Assembly: GCA_030536355.1 (NCBI GenBank)
Contig: JAUNQD010000022.1
Span: 1 to 35,734, forward strand
Direction: 5' to 3'
Length of the DNA stretch: 35,734 bases
Origin: Bacillota bacterium
Lineage (GTDB): Bacteria > Bacillota > Clostridia > Peptostreptococcales > Anaerovoracaceae
A program made the translations under genes and the position numbers. Within the stretch, counting starts at the first letter, position 1. Every line of letters starts with the position of its first letter. Below are positions 7,011 through 15,675 of the stretch, one piece after another. A model generated the notes under the pieces. The model saw only the letters and a program-made list of their open reading frames with translations, was not told where the DNA came from and ran no database searches.

Positions 7011-9485
7011 CTACATTTCTCTTAAAACAGCGTTTAATTTTTCCTTAAGAGCTTCCAACACTTTGTTGTGTACTTCTGCTACGTCTTCGTCTGTTAAAGT
7101 CTTGTCCTTATCTCTATATGTCAGTGTGAAAGCGACACTCTTCTTGCCTTCTTCTACCTGTTTGCCTCTGTATACGTCAAACAACTTGACGCTTTCCAGG
7201 ATGCTGCCACCATTTGCCTTGATAACAGCTTCTATCTTGCCAACTTCCATATCTTCTTCAACAAGCAGAGCGATGTCTCTTGACGTTGAAGGATATTTAG
7301 GAAGAGGTGAGAATACGATTTCAGTATCAGCATGTCTGATAATTGAATCAAACATCATTTCACAGCAGTATATCCTCATTCCATCCATTCCGTAGTTTTC
7401 TGCAACGTCAGGATGGATCTCACCCATGATGCCAAGTTCATCCATTTCAGGTTCCATGCCTTCAGGGACAGGTCTTCCTGACGGAACTGTGATACGAGCA
7501 CATCTTCCAGGATGATATACACCGTATTCTGATTCGGCAACGAACTGAACATCCTTGATTCCCATGATCTTCAGCAGCTCAACGATGTTACCCTTGAGGC
7601 TGTAGAAATCTTCGCCCTTGCCATACATACCGATGCACAGTGAGTACTGTTCATCAGGCAGTTTATCAGTGCTGTATGGGTTATCCATGAATGTGTTGCC
7701 GATTTCGAATGCTTTGACTGCATCTATATTTCTTGAGTAGTTTCTAGCCAGCACTTCCATCATGTTAGGAGTGAGGATAGTTCTCATTACTGAGTTTTCT
7801 TCTCCCAGAGGATTGATGATCTGAACGAAAGCTCTTTCCCATGAATCTTCGCCTATTCTTACATTGTCTACTCCCTTAGGGCTTACGAATGAGTAGGTCT
7901 GGATCTCATTGAGACCCATGCTGCAAAGAGCTTCTCTCGCCATATCTCTAAGGGCTCTTTCTCTAGACTTTCCTGATTCGTTGTTTCCCTTAGGAAGTGT
8001 CACAGGAAGATTGTCATATCCGAAGATCCTTGCAACTTCTTCAACGTAGTCTTCTTCTTCCAGCAGGTCCTGTCTAACTGTAGGAGGAGTAACTGTCATA
8101 ATGTTTCCTTCTCCTGCCACCTTGATTTCAAGACCTTCCAGGATCTTGACCATTGCTTCGCGATCAAGTTCGATTCCCAGAACTTTATTGATACGATCGA
8201 CTCTGATATCTATAGTCTTAGCAGTTTCAGGTGCAGGATATACATCAACGCTTCCCTTGCAAACCTTACCTGCTCCTACCATTTCGATCAGCTTACATAC
8301 TCTGTCTGCAGCAGCTTCACAAAGGTTAGGGTCGATGCCTTTTTCGAATCTTGATGATGCCTCTGTTCTCAGAGTCAGCTTCTTGGAAGTCGCTCTTACG
8401 CTGTCTCCGTTGAAGTTTGCTGATTCTATAATGATAGTTGTTGTATTTTCTTCGATTTCTGAATTGAGACCACCCATTACACCTGCGATGGCGATGCTTC
8501 TTTCGGCATCTTTGATCATCAGCATGTCCTTAGTCAGTTCTCTTTCGTTTTCATCGAGAGTGCTGAATTTTTCTCCATCAGCAGCATTTTCTACGATGAT
8601 CTTGCCTCCCTTTACCTGATTGATGTCGAATGCATGTATCGGCTGACCATATTCAAGCATTACGAAGTTAGTGATGTCTACGATATTATTGATAGGTCTC
8701 ATGCCTGCATACATCAGTCTCTTCTGGAGCCACCAAGGTGACTGTTCAACTTTGACATCAGTAACCACTCTGGCAACGTATCTCTTGCAGTTTTCAGGAT
8801 TCTTGATCTCTACTGACACGAAATCTTTTGCTTCCTTTTCGCCGGCTTCTTCCAGCTCAACGTCAGGATATGTGAAAGGTCTGTCAAAAGTTGCAGCTGC
8901 TTCTCTTGCCATTCCTACCATTGCCAGGCAGTCAGGTCTGTTAGGAGTGATTTCGAAGTCTACTACAGCCTGTTTGAGACCGAGTGCTTCTGCGAAATCC
9001 ATGCCCAGTTCATATTCTTCTTCCAGGATCCAGATACCGTCCTTATGAGCTACAGGAACTACTTTGTCTTCAAAGCCCAGTTCTTCTGCTGAACAGAGCA
9101 TACCGAAAGATTCAACACCTCTCAACTTGCCCTTAGTGATCTTTGTACCGCCTTCTTCTTTAGCCTTGCCGTGGAGAGGACCCGGGATCCTACTCTTATG
9201 GAGAGCTACAGGAACGTAAGCACCTTCGAACACATTAGGTGCACCTGTTACGATCTGTACAGGTTCTTCTGCGCCTACGTTCAGCTGACATACTACCAGC
9301 TTATCTGCATCAGGATGTCTTTCTATCTTTTCAATTTTACCAACTACTACGTTTTCCATTTCCTCGCAGAAATGTTCACATGTTTCCAAGTTTGAACCTG
9401 ACATGATCATGCGATCGCAGAATTCAGTGATATCTATGTCTTTAGTGTCTATATAATCATTTAGCCATTCGATTGGAACTAACAT
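7011..9485 (-). CDS. pheT: Phenylalanyl-tRNA synthetase beta subunit
   Basis: At 824 residues it has the full bacterial PheT architecture. An EMAP-II-like tRNA-binding domain occupies about 40-155 (GKIEKIERHPDADKLVVCQL). It is followed by the B3/B4 editing domain (about 210-390, with ITNFVMLEYGQPIHAFD), B5, a catalytic-like core and the C-terminal ferredoxin-fold anticodon-binding domain (from about 730, FSPLPKYPSTSRDIALLVEE). It pairs with PheS as an alpha2-beta2 enzyme and edits Tyr-tRNA-Phe. The start ATG has AGGAGG upstream and is 12 nt after pheS. No sign of truncation. Confidence 0.98.
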   Translation of the reverse strand: MLVPIEWLNDYIDTKDIDITEFCDRMIMSGSNLETCEHFCEEMENVVVGKIEKIERHPDADKLVVCQLNVGAEEPVQIVTGAPNVFEGAYVPVALHKSRIPGPLHGKAKEEGGTKITKGKLRGVESFGMLCSAEELGFEDKVVPVAHKDGIWILEEEYELGMDFAEALGLKQAVVDFEITPNRPDCLAMVGMAREAAATFDRPFTYPDVELEEAGEKEAKDFVSVEIKNPENCKRYVARVVTDVKVEQSPWWLQKRLMYAGMRPINNIVDITNFVMLEYGQPIHAFDINQVKGGKIIVENAADGEKFSTLDENERELTKDMLMIKDAERSIAIAGVMGGLNSEIEENTTTIIIESANFNGDSVRATSKKLTLRTEASSRFEKGIDPNLCEAAADRVCKLIEMVGAGKVCKGSVDVYPAPETAKTIDIRVDRINKVLGIELDREAMVKILEGLEIKVAGEGNIMTVTPPTVRQDLLEEEDYVEEVARIFGYDNLPVTLPKGNNESGKSRERALRDMAREALCSMGLNEIQTYSFVSPKGVDNVRIGEDSWERAFVQIINPLGEENSVMRTILTPNMMEVLARNYSRNIDAVKAFEIGNTFMDNPYSTDKLPDEQYSLCIGMYGKGEDFYSLKGNIVELLKIMGIKDVQFVAESEYGVYHPGRCARITVPSGRPVPEGMEPEMDELGIMGEIHPDVAENYGMDGMRIYCCEMMFDSIIRHADTEIVFSPLPKYPSTSRDIALLVEEDMEVGKIEAVIKANGGSILESVKLFDVYRGKQVEEGKKSVAFTLTYRDKDKTLTDEDVAEVHNKVLEALKEKLNAVLREM

Positions 9486-9497
9486 CTATTTAACCTC

Positions 9498-10523
9498 CTA
9501 TTTGAACTGATTGATGAAACGCATGTCATTTTCGTAGAAAAGACGAATATCATCAACACCGTACTTCAGCATAGCAACTCTCTCCACACCGATACCGAAT
9601 GCAAATCCTGTGTATTTTTCTGTATCGATGTTTCCTACCTTCAGTACGTTAGGGTGTACCATGCCGCAACCGAGGATTTCGATCCAGCCGCTTCCCTTGC
9701 ATACTCTGCATCCCTTGCCGCCGCACTTGAAGCAGGATACGTCCATTTCAGCACTTGGCTCAGTGAATGGGAAATGATGAGGTCTGAATTTAGTCTTTGT
9801 TTCAGGTCCGAAAAGCTGCTTAGCGAAGCTGTCCAGTGTTCCCTTCAGGTCAGCCATAGTAATGCCTTCATCTACAACCAGACCTTCGATCTGATGGAAC
9901 ATAGGTGAGTGTGTCGCATCAGGTGTATCGCATCTGAATGTTCTTCCCGGTGCGATAACCTTGATAGGAGGCTGCTGCTTCTGCAGTGTTCTCACCTGTA
10001 CTGTTGAAGTCTGAGTTCTCAGAAGGATATCGTTTTCTGTGATATAAAATGTATCTGTCATATCTCTTGCAGGATGGTTAGGTCCGGCATTGAGTCCGTC
10101 GAAGTTATTGAAAACAGTTTCTACTTCAGGTCCTTCAACGATGGAAAATCCCATGTTCATGAACACCTTGGAGATTTCCTCGATAGTTATTGTTACAGGA
10201 TGCTTAACACCAACAGTAGTTTCCTTACCCGGTTCTGTAACGTCGATCTTTTCTGCTGCGAACTGCGCTTCCTTAGCTGCTTTCTTAACAGCTTCGAACT
10301 TTTCTTCCAGCAATCCTTCGATCTCTGCTCTTACCGTATTGGCCATCTGTCCTGTTACTTTTCTTTCTTCAGGAGACAGTTTTCCCATTCCTCTGAGTAT
10401 TTCTGTCAGCTGACCCTTCTTACCCAGCACCTTGACTCTTATTTCGTCTACCTGTGCCAGTGTTTCAGCAGCCTGCAGCTGTGTCTTGGCTTCTTCTAAA
10501 ATTCTGTTTAACTGAGCTTGCAT
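9498..10523 (-). CDS. pheS: Phenylalanyl-tRNA synthetase alpha subunit
   Basis: A 341-residue class II synthetase subunit carrying the active site. After an N-terminal coiled coil (about 1-85) come the class II motifs: motif 2 around GRTFRCDTPDATHSPMFHQI and motif 3 around FAFGIGVERVAMLKYGVDDI. A Cys-rich insertion CFKCGGKGCRVCKGSGW precedes GCGMVHPNVL, as in many PheS proteins. It forms a pair with pheT directly downstream. There is no T-box or attenuator in the 20 nt separating it from the methyltransferase gene, so regulation by tRNA-Phe charging is not apparent here. The ATG has GAGAGG upstream. Confidence 0.98.
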   Translation of the reverse strand: MQAQLNRILEEAKTQLQAAETLAQVDEIRVKVLGKKGQLTEILRGMGKLSPEERKVTGQMANTVRAEIEGLLEEKFEAVKKAAKEAQFAAEKIDVTEPGKETTVGVKHPVTITIEEISKVFMNMGFSIVEGPEVETVFNNFDGLNAGPNHPARDMTDTFYITENDILLRTQTSTVQVRTLQKQQPPIKVIAPGRTFRCDTPDATHSPMFHQIEGLVVDEGITMADLKGTLDSFAKQLFGPETKTKFRPHHFPFTEPSAEMDVSCFKCGGKGCRVCKGSGWIEILGCGMVHPNVLKVGNIDTEKYTGFAFGIGVERVAMLKYGVDDIRLFYENDMRFINQFK

Positions 10524-10543
10524 TTTCTTTACCTCTCATTGAT

Positions 10544-11314
10544 TTACTTCTGTGACTGATACATCAGTATTCCGGCCGCCACCGCCGCATTGAGTGATTC
10601 TATCGACCCTTCCATCGGTATCTTCACTCTTATATCCGAAAGCTCCATAAGTCTTTCGCTTACGCCCCTGCCTTCGTTGCCGATAACAAGTGCGATATTT
10701 TTTTTAAGGTCTGCTTCGAAACAATCCGTTGCTCCTTCAAAGCATGTCACGGTCAATTTCTTGTCCATTTCTTTGGCCATATTTGCCGCATCATCTGCAT
10801 CGCGGGCATTTATGACCGGCATTCTGAACAATGATCCGGCAGCTGCTCTTACCACTTTCGGTGAATACACATCACCGCTGCCTGCCACCATGATTATTCC
10901 TCTGTATCCTGCAGCCTCCGCAGTTCGTATTATAGTCCCGATATTTCCCGGGTCCTGCAATCTGTCCATGATAACGACATTTCCCGAGCCTTCAGCTGAC
11001 ACCTCGGCAAATTCTGCAAAGGTGCACGTATTCTTCTCGGCGATCGCTATCACTCCTTGAGATGTTCCCGTATCGGCAAGCTTCTCGAAGAGCTTCCTGT
11101 CCAGCATCATGCATATGTCTTCCGGAAGAGCATCTGCCCTTTGGGTGCCTTCACAAATGAAGATGGTTCTAAGCTTTATGTCCAATGCCAGTGCATCCTC
11201 TAAAGGCTTGACTCCTTCCAGCAAATACAGCCCTGTTTCGTCGCGGTATTTCTTCTTAGTCAGCTTGACAGCTGACTTGTATATGATATTATCCTTGGAT
11301 TTTATTGTTTTCAT
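10544..11314 (-). CDS. SpoU/TrmH-family RNA 2'-O-methyltransferase
   Basis: A 256-residue member of the SPOUT class, which transfers methyl from SAM to a ribose 2'-OH in rRNA or tRNA. An N-terminal substrate-binding domain (about 1-100, KKYRDETGLYLLEGVKPLED) precedes the knotted catalytic domain. Motif 1 is LQDPGNIGTIIRTAEAAGY, motif 2 is ALVIGNEGRGVSE and motif 3 is IPMEGSIESLNAAVAAGILM. The target nucleotide cannot be told apart among the RlmB/YsgA relatives. The first gene after the ftsZ hairpin, it has no recognisable Shine-Dalgarno before its ATG, which is unusual for this window. The N-terminal sequence fits the family start. Confidence 0.93.
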   Translation of the reverse strand: MKTIKSKDNIIYKSAVKLTKKKYRDETGLYLLEGVKPLEDALALDIKLRTIFICEGTQRADALPEDICMMLDRKLFEKLADTGTSQGVIAIAEKNTCTFAEFAEVSAEGSGNVVIMDRLQDPGNIGTIIRTAEAAGYRGIIMVAGSGDVYSPKVVRAAAGSLFRMPVINARDADDAANMAKEMDKKLTVTCFEGATDCFEADLKKNIALVIGNEGRGVSERLMELSDIRVKIPMEGSIESLNAAVAAGILMYQSQK

Positions 11315-11323
11315 AAACTGGAA

Positions 11324-11348
11324 AATAGCCGGCTTTTGACCGGCTATT
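11324..11348 (-). terminator. Hairpin after ftsZ, possible partial terminator
   Basis: A perfect 9-bp stem AATAGCCGG/CCGGCTATT (11324-11332 with 11340-11348) has a 7-nt loop. On the minus strand it is followed only by TTTT including two stem bases, so termination may be incomplete and allow readthrough into the methyltransferase-pheST genes. A TATAAT sequence lies directly upstream of the hairpin on the minus strand but has no convincing -35 box. Confidence 0.5.
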
Positions 11349-11368
11349 ATAATAAGCTTAACTTTCCC

Positions 11369-12460
11369 TTATCTCTGTAAGAATGTAGGGATATCAATAC
11401 GAGATGCTCCCTTGTAAACATCTTCCTTAACTGTTTCGCTTTCTTCCGGCTGAGCTTCCTGTGCGTTGTTAGGAACGACCGGTGTATTGAGGATGTCTAC
11501 ACTGCTAGCTTTATCAAAACCTGCTGCGATAACTGTTACTGAAATTTCATCCTGCATTTCTTCCTTGATGGAAGCTCCCAGAATGATTATAGCGTTGCTG
11601 TCTGCTTCATCATCGATCTGAGTTGCCACCTTGTCCACATCGAACATAGTGAGATCTCTTCCGCCTGTGATGTTGATAAGAACTGCCTTAGCTCCTGAAA
11701 TCTTAGTTTCAAGCAGCGGGCTGTCCATAGCGCCTCTAACGGCTTCAGCAAGCTTGTTTTCGCCCTTGCCTTTTCCAACGCCCATGTGAACAACGCCTCT
11801 GTCCTTCATGATGGTAGTTACATCGGCGAAGTCCAGGTTGATCAGTGCATCGTCTACGATGATATCGGAGATTCCCTGAACACCCTGCTTGAGCACATCG
11901 TCCGCCATAGCGAATGCTTCAAGAAGTGAAGTCTGTTCCTGTACTGTTTCAAGTAGTTTATCATTAGGTACTACTACCAGGGAGTCTACGTATTTCTTAA
12001 GGAACTTGATGCCAAGTTCAGCATGTTCGCTTCTCTTTCTTCCTTCGAATCTGAAAGGCTTAGTTACTACACCTACTGTCAGGATACCCATGTCCTTGGC
12101 GATCTTAGCGATTATAGGTGCCGCTCCTGTTCCTGTTCCGCCGCCCATGCCGCATGTTACGAACACCATGTCTGATCCGGCGATGAACTTTTCGAGATCT
12201 TCAAGATTTTCTTCTGCTGACTTCTGTCCGATTTCAGGATTTCCGCCTGCTCCCAGACCCTTTGTCAGCTTCTCGCCGATCTGGATCTTAGTTTCTGCCT
12301 TACTCTTGGCAAGTGCCTGCTTGTCCGTATTTACCGCTATGAAAGATACCCCTCTCATACCGCCTTCTATCATTCTGTTAACTGCGTTACATCCACCGCC
12401 GCCAACTCCGATTACCTTTATCTCCTGCAGCGTCGAGTCATTCATCTCAAATTGTAACAT
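11369..12460 (-). CDS. ftsZ: Cell division protein FtsZ
   Basis: A 363-residue bacterial tubulin that polymerises with GTP to form the Z ring. The N-terminal GTPase domain contains the tubulin signature GGGTGTG at 106-112. The T7 loop is seen in [21 protein letters not shown] variable linker (about 325-350) leads to the C-terminal peptide [10 protein letters not shown], which docks membrane tethers. ftsA is not adjacent, so the tether may be SepF or an FtsA encoded elsewhere. The ATG is preceded by GGGAGG. A promoter at 12503-12531 can transcribe it separately from the upstream cluster. Confidence 0.98.
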   Translation of the reverse strand: MLQFEMNDSTLQEIKVIGVGGGGCNAVNRMIEGGMRGVSFIAVNTDKQALAKSKAETKIQIGEKLTKGLGAGGNPEIGQKSAEENLEDLEKFIAGSDMVFVTCGMGGGTGTGAAPIIAKIAKDMGILTVGVVTKPFRFEGRKRSEHAELGIKFLKKYVDSLVVVPNDKLLETVQEQTSLLEAFAMADDVLKQGVQGISDIIVDDALINLDFADVTTIMKDRGVVHMGVGKGKGENKLAEAVRGAMDSPLLETKISGAKAVLINITGGRDLTMFDVDKVATQIDDEADSNAIIILGASIKEEMQDEISVTVIAAGFDKASSVDILNTPVVPNNAQEAQPEESETVKEDVYKGASRIDIPTFLQR

Positions 12461-12502
12461 TCAGAAATACCTCCCATTTAATCTTCATAAATTAACATTC
12501 AA

Positions 12503-12531
12503 ATTATACCATATATTTTCTACGGCGTAAA
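12503..12531 (-). promoter_or_regulatory. Putative ftsZ promoter
   Basis: On the minus strand TTTACG (12531-12526), 17 bases, then TATAAT (12508-12503) preceded by TGG as an extended -10. The -35 box lies in the last codons of ftsQ. The predicted start is about 35 nt before the ftsZ ATG. It would give ftsZ its own transcript, as is common in many bacteria. Confidence 0.65.
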
Positions 12532-13272
12532 GGAACAATAATTATTCCCGCCGATGTTTATAGTGCCGGTTTTGATATCCTTCTGGTATAAGTCGAAAAC
12601 AACGGTTTTCAGTGCTCCCGAGGTTATCGAAGCCATTACTTCGTCATACGTTCCCTTGCACACAAGTCCGTCATACACATATGCTTCTACTCGATTCCCT
12701 TTGATCAGCAGCCTCTTGAAATAAAGATCTCCTGCCTCCATGTTGGCGACCATGTCCATGGACTTTTTATACACAGCTGTATCTTCCACGCGGATCTCTT
12801 TATCTATCCTAGCTCTGTCAACTTTGACATTTTCGATGAGGGTCACCTTCTGCATTTCCTTGGCGATATCCAGCACCCTTCCCTCGTTATCAGTAACGAT
12901 GTATTTCTTGCCCTTTATGAATTGTGCTTTACCGCTGCGTTCTTTGACAACAATCTCTACCATGTTCGGCAATTTCCTGCTGACATCCGCATCCTCGATG
13001 TATAAGTTTTTCTTGATCCGTCTCTGTGCAGCCATCGGATGGATGTCGAATATGTTTTCACCTGTCTCCAACTCCGAAAGCTTCAGTATTTCTTTATCGG
13101 ATATATCTTTATTGCCTGCGATCGTTATTCCATCAACGGTGAAATACTCTATATGAAGCAGAAAATATGCACCTACACATACAAGGATCAGTATGAGAAA
13201 CCTCAACAGATATCTTTTCTTACGTCGTTTCTTTTTTTTGATATTCTTTTGTTTTCTATTATCAGTTTCCAT
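12520..13272 (-). CDS. ftsQ: Cell division protein FtsQ/DivIB
   Basis: A 250-residue bitopic membrane protein. A very basic cytoplasmic tail (about 1-23, Lys/Arg-rich) is followed by one membrane segment (about 24-41, LLRFLILILVCVGAYFLL). An extracellular POTRA domain starts IEYFTVDGITIAGNKDISD, followed by the FtsQ/DivIB beta domain. It joins FtsL at the septum and regulates activation of the FtsW-PBP pair. The ATG overlaps the last 11 bases of murA, and the nearest purine-rich site (GGAG) is distant, so translation is probably coupled to murA. The position between murA and ftsZ supports the assignment. Confidence 0.92.
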   Translation of the reverse strand: METDNRKQKNIKKKKRRKKRYLLRFLILILVCVGAYFLLHIEYFTVDGITIAGNKDISDKEILKLSELETGENIFDIHPMAAQRRIKKNLYIEDADVSRKLPNMVEIVVKERSGKAQFIKGKKYIVTDNEGRVLDIAKEMQKVTLIENVKVDRARIDKEIRVEDTAVYKKSMDMVANMEAGDLYFKRLLIKGNRVEAYVYDGLVCKGTYDEVMASITSGALKTVVFDLYQKDIKTGTINIGGNNYCSFTP

Positions 13273-14518
13273 CTTCAGTGATCACTCCGCCTAATCCTGT
13301 GATTTTATTTGTCAGTCTGCTATATCCCCTTTTGATATATTTAGCGTTTGCTACGGTAGTCTCTCCTTGTGCCGCCAATCCGGCAATAATAAGAGCTGCG
13401 CCTCCCCGGAGGTCTTGTGCCACAATATCAGCACCATACAATATCTTGTTATTCTTTATTATAACTTTTTTTTCGTAGATTTCAATATCTGCACCCATTT
13501 TTTTCAACTGTTCACCATATTTCAAGCGTTTTTCAAATATGTTTTCATTGACTGCAGATCCCTCGCCTATTACTGTCAGTAAAGCGGTAAGCTGCGGCTG
13601 CAGATCGGTAGGAAATCCCGGATATGGAGATGTGTCCACCTTGCAGCATATCTTCTCTTTTCCCAGGGCGCATGCATAGATAAAACCATATCCCGTTTCT
13701 ACTCTATACCCTGCTTTTTGGAGTATGTCTATAAGCGGAGCAAGTAAGCGATGATCTATTCCTTTAAGGAGTATTTCACCACCTGTTGCAAGAGCCATTA
13801 TTAAATACGTTCCCGCTTCTATCCTGTCAGGCATGATCTTATGACAGCAGCCCGTAAGCTGTCTTCTGCCTTCGACTATGATCATTCCGGTGCCCGCGCC
13901 TTCTATCTTACCTCCGCATTTATTTATGTAATTTTGGAGATCCACGATCTCAGGTTCTCTGGCACTGTTTATTATCCTTGTACATCCTTTAGCAGAAAGT
14001 GCAGCCAGCATAATGTTTTCGGTCGCACCAACACTGGGGTATGGTAAGGTGATATCCGTACCTTCAAGGTCACTTCCTTGAAGCAGCAAATGATCCTCTG
14101 TATGCGATATATGTACGCCCAGCTGTTTCAAACCATTTAAGTGCATATCGATAGGTCTTTTGCCTATATTGCATCCGCCCGGGTTACTTATTACTGCCTC
14201 ACCGCACCTTGACAGCAAAGCTCCCGCAAGAAATACACTTGATCTCATTTCCTTCATAAGACCATCAGATATCCTGCATTCAGTCATGCTGTCAGTATTG
14301 ACAGACATCTTCTCTCCTTCCCATTTGATGGTACATCCCAGAGATCTAAGTATCCTGACCATACTATGAACATCTGATATTTCAGGGCATCCCCTCAACA
14401 AGTTTTCTCCACGCGTAGCCACAGTTGCCGCCAATATTGGCAGAGCTGCATTCTTGGCGCCTGAAACCTCGATATATCCACGCAGCACATTGCCGCCTTT
14501 GATGTGATAACTATCCAA
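13262..14518 (-). CDS. murA: UDP-N-acetylglucosamine 1-carboxyvinyltransferase MurA
   Basis: A 418-residue EPT-fold enzyme catalysing the first committed step of peptidoglycan synthesis: enolpyruvyl transfer from PEP to UDP-GlcNAc. The catalytic Cys is present at residue 116 in SNPGGCNIGKRPIDMHLNGL, which family knowledge predicts to be fosfomycin-sensitive. The N-terminal IKGGNVLRGYIEVSGAKNAA and the active-site loops fit MurA rather than AroA. Translation starts at TTG (14518-14516). The GGAGG for it lies in the 3' arm of a hairpin at 14521-14562, so initiation may be throttled. Its stop overlaps ftsQ by 11 bases. Confidence 0.97.
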   Translation of the reverse strand: MDSYHIKGGNVLRGYIEVSGAKNAALPILAATVATRGENLLRGCPEISDVHSMVRILRSLGCTIKWEGEKMSVNTDSMTECRISDGLMKEMRSSVFLAGALLSRCGEAVISNPGGCNIGKRPIDMHLNGLKQLGVHISHTEDHLLLQGSDLEGTDITLPYPSVGATENIMLAALSAKGCTRIINSAREPEIVDLQNYINKCGGKIEGAGTGMIIVEGRRQLTGCCHKIMPDRIEAGTYLIMALATGGEILLKGIDHRLLAPLIDILQKAGYRVETGYGFIYACALGKEKICCKVDTSPYPGFPTDLQPQLTALLTVIGEGSAVNENIFEKRLKYGEQLKKMGADIEIYEKKVIIKNNKILYGADIVAQDLRGGAALIIAGLAAQGETTVANAKYIKRGYSRLTNKITGLGGVITEDGN

Positions 14519-14520
14519 AA

Positions 14521-14562
14521 AAACACCTCCGAAACATATATCATAATATGTTGGAGGTGTTT
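14521..14562 (-). promoter_or_regulatory. murG-murA hairpin: attenuator-like, sequesters the murA RBS
   Basis: Outer arms 14521-14530 and 14553-14562 pair perfectly over 10 bp (AAACACCTCC/GGAGGTGTTT). After a 2-nt bulge an inner 7-bp stem (14533-14539 with 14546-14552) closes a 6-nt loop. On the minus strand the 3' arm contains GGAGG, the only good Shine-Dalgarno for the TTG start of murA, and runs into seven T residues. It can therefore act as an intrinsic terminator, as a block to murA translation, or as both. It starts only a few bases after the murG stop codon. Confidence 0.8.
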
Positions 14563-14568
14563 AAGTCG

Positions 14569-15675
14569 TTACTTTTTATAGGTTTCGAAAACTGAATCAC
14601 ATATTCTTTTCGCTGAATCCGGCAAGCCACACGCCTTGCTTTTCACAGACATATCCTTCAATACTTCCGGATCGTTCTTCAGCTTGAGGATCGTTTTCAC
14701 CAGCTGATCGTTATCAAGGTCTTTTTCTTCTATGATCACCGCACCACCGTTTTCTTCTACGGCTTTAGCGTTAAAGTACTGATGATTGCCTGATACATTT
14801 GGTGATGGGATGAAAATGGCAGGCACACCGCAAACCGTAACTTCTGCTACAGTAAGAGCTCCGCTTCTGCTTACAACAAGGTCAGATGCGGCCAGTTGTT
14901 TCGGCATGTCGTTTATATATTCCATTATCATGATATTTTCTTTAGGTTTGATACCGTTTTCTTCCAGCTCATTTAATATAACATCATAATAATGCTTACC
15001 GGTTCCCAAACATATCTTGAAGTTTTCAACTCCATTGAAAGTTTCGATCACTTTGATCATTGCTCTGTTTATTCGGCCCGCGCCCTGGCTTCCACCGAAT
15101 GCAAGCAGAACGAAATCATCAGGCTTGAATCCAAGTTCTGCTCTCGCTGCATCTCTGTCGGCTTCAATGAAATCAGCCCTTACAGGGTTTCCTGCCACCA
15201 CATGCTTTTCAGGATATTTGAAATGCTTCGACCCTTCTTCAAACCCAAGAAAAACTTTTGTCGCACCCTTTTCCTGCATCTTGTTTGATACACCGGGAAA
15301 AGCATTCTGCTCATGGATATAAGTAGGTATCCCCATCTTCTGAGCATTTTTTATGGCAGGTACGCTGGCATATCCACCTGTTCCTATGACCACATCGGGA
15401 CTAAAGTCTTTTAATATCTTCTTTACTCTGATATTTGATTTCACCAGATTTTGGACCACATTCAAGTTGCAGAGGATCCTTCCTCTTTCGAAGCCTTCCA
15501 CAGGAAGCAGTTTTATATCGTATCCCGATTTTGGAACCAGCTTACCTTCCATTCCGATTTCTGCTCCGACGAAAAGAATCTCTGCATTTTCATCGCGTCT
15601 TCTGATTTCATCTGCTATTGCAACAGCAGGATAAATGTGTCCTCCTGTTCCTCCGCCTGTCATAATAACTCTCAT
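14569..15675 (-). CDS. murG: UDP-GlcNAc:lipid I GlcNAc transferase MurG
   Basis: A 368-residue GT-B glycosyltransferase that adds GlcNAc to lipid I on the inner membrane face to give lipid II. The N-terminal Gly-rich loop GGTGGHIYPAVAIADEI and the second FGGSQGAGRINRAM bind donor and pyrophosphate. The C-terminal domain has VSRSGALTVAEVTVCGVPAI, the UDP-GlcNAc-recognition helix. The length is normal. The ATG abuts the ftsW stop codon with no intervening base. GGAG lies nine bases upstream within the ftsW end, implying coupled translation. Confidence 0.98.
   Translation of the reverse strand: MRVIMTGGGTGGHIYPAVAIADEIRRRDENAEILFVGAEIGMEGKLVPKSGYDIKLLPVEGFERGRILCNLNVVQNLVKSNIRVKKILKDFSPDVVIGTGGYASVPAIKNAQKMGIPTYIHEQNAFPGVSNKMQEKGATKVFLGFEEGSKHFKYPEKHVVAGNPVRADFIEADRDAARAELGFKPDDFVLLAFGGSQGAGRINRAMIKVIETFNGVENFKICLGTGKHYYDVILNELEENGIKPKENIMIMEYINDMPKQLAASDLVVSRSGALTVAEVTVCGVPAIFIPSPNVSGNHQYFNAKAVEENGGAVIIEEKDLDNDQLVKTILKLKNDPEVLKDMSVKSKACGLPDSAKRICDSVFETYKK

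Noticed and set aside
9498..11314. Search for a T-box riboswitch before pheST, and likewise before argS
   Set aside because: The gaps are only 20 nt before pheS and 41 nt before argS, too short for a T-box, and no T-box sequence is visible.
14521..14562. Reading the murG-murA hairpin as a known riboswitch
   Set aside because: It is a simple stem without the junctions or conserved loops of known riboswitch classes, so only an attenuator or sequestering role is proposed.
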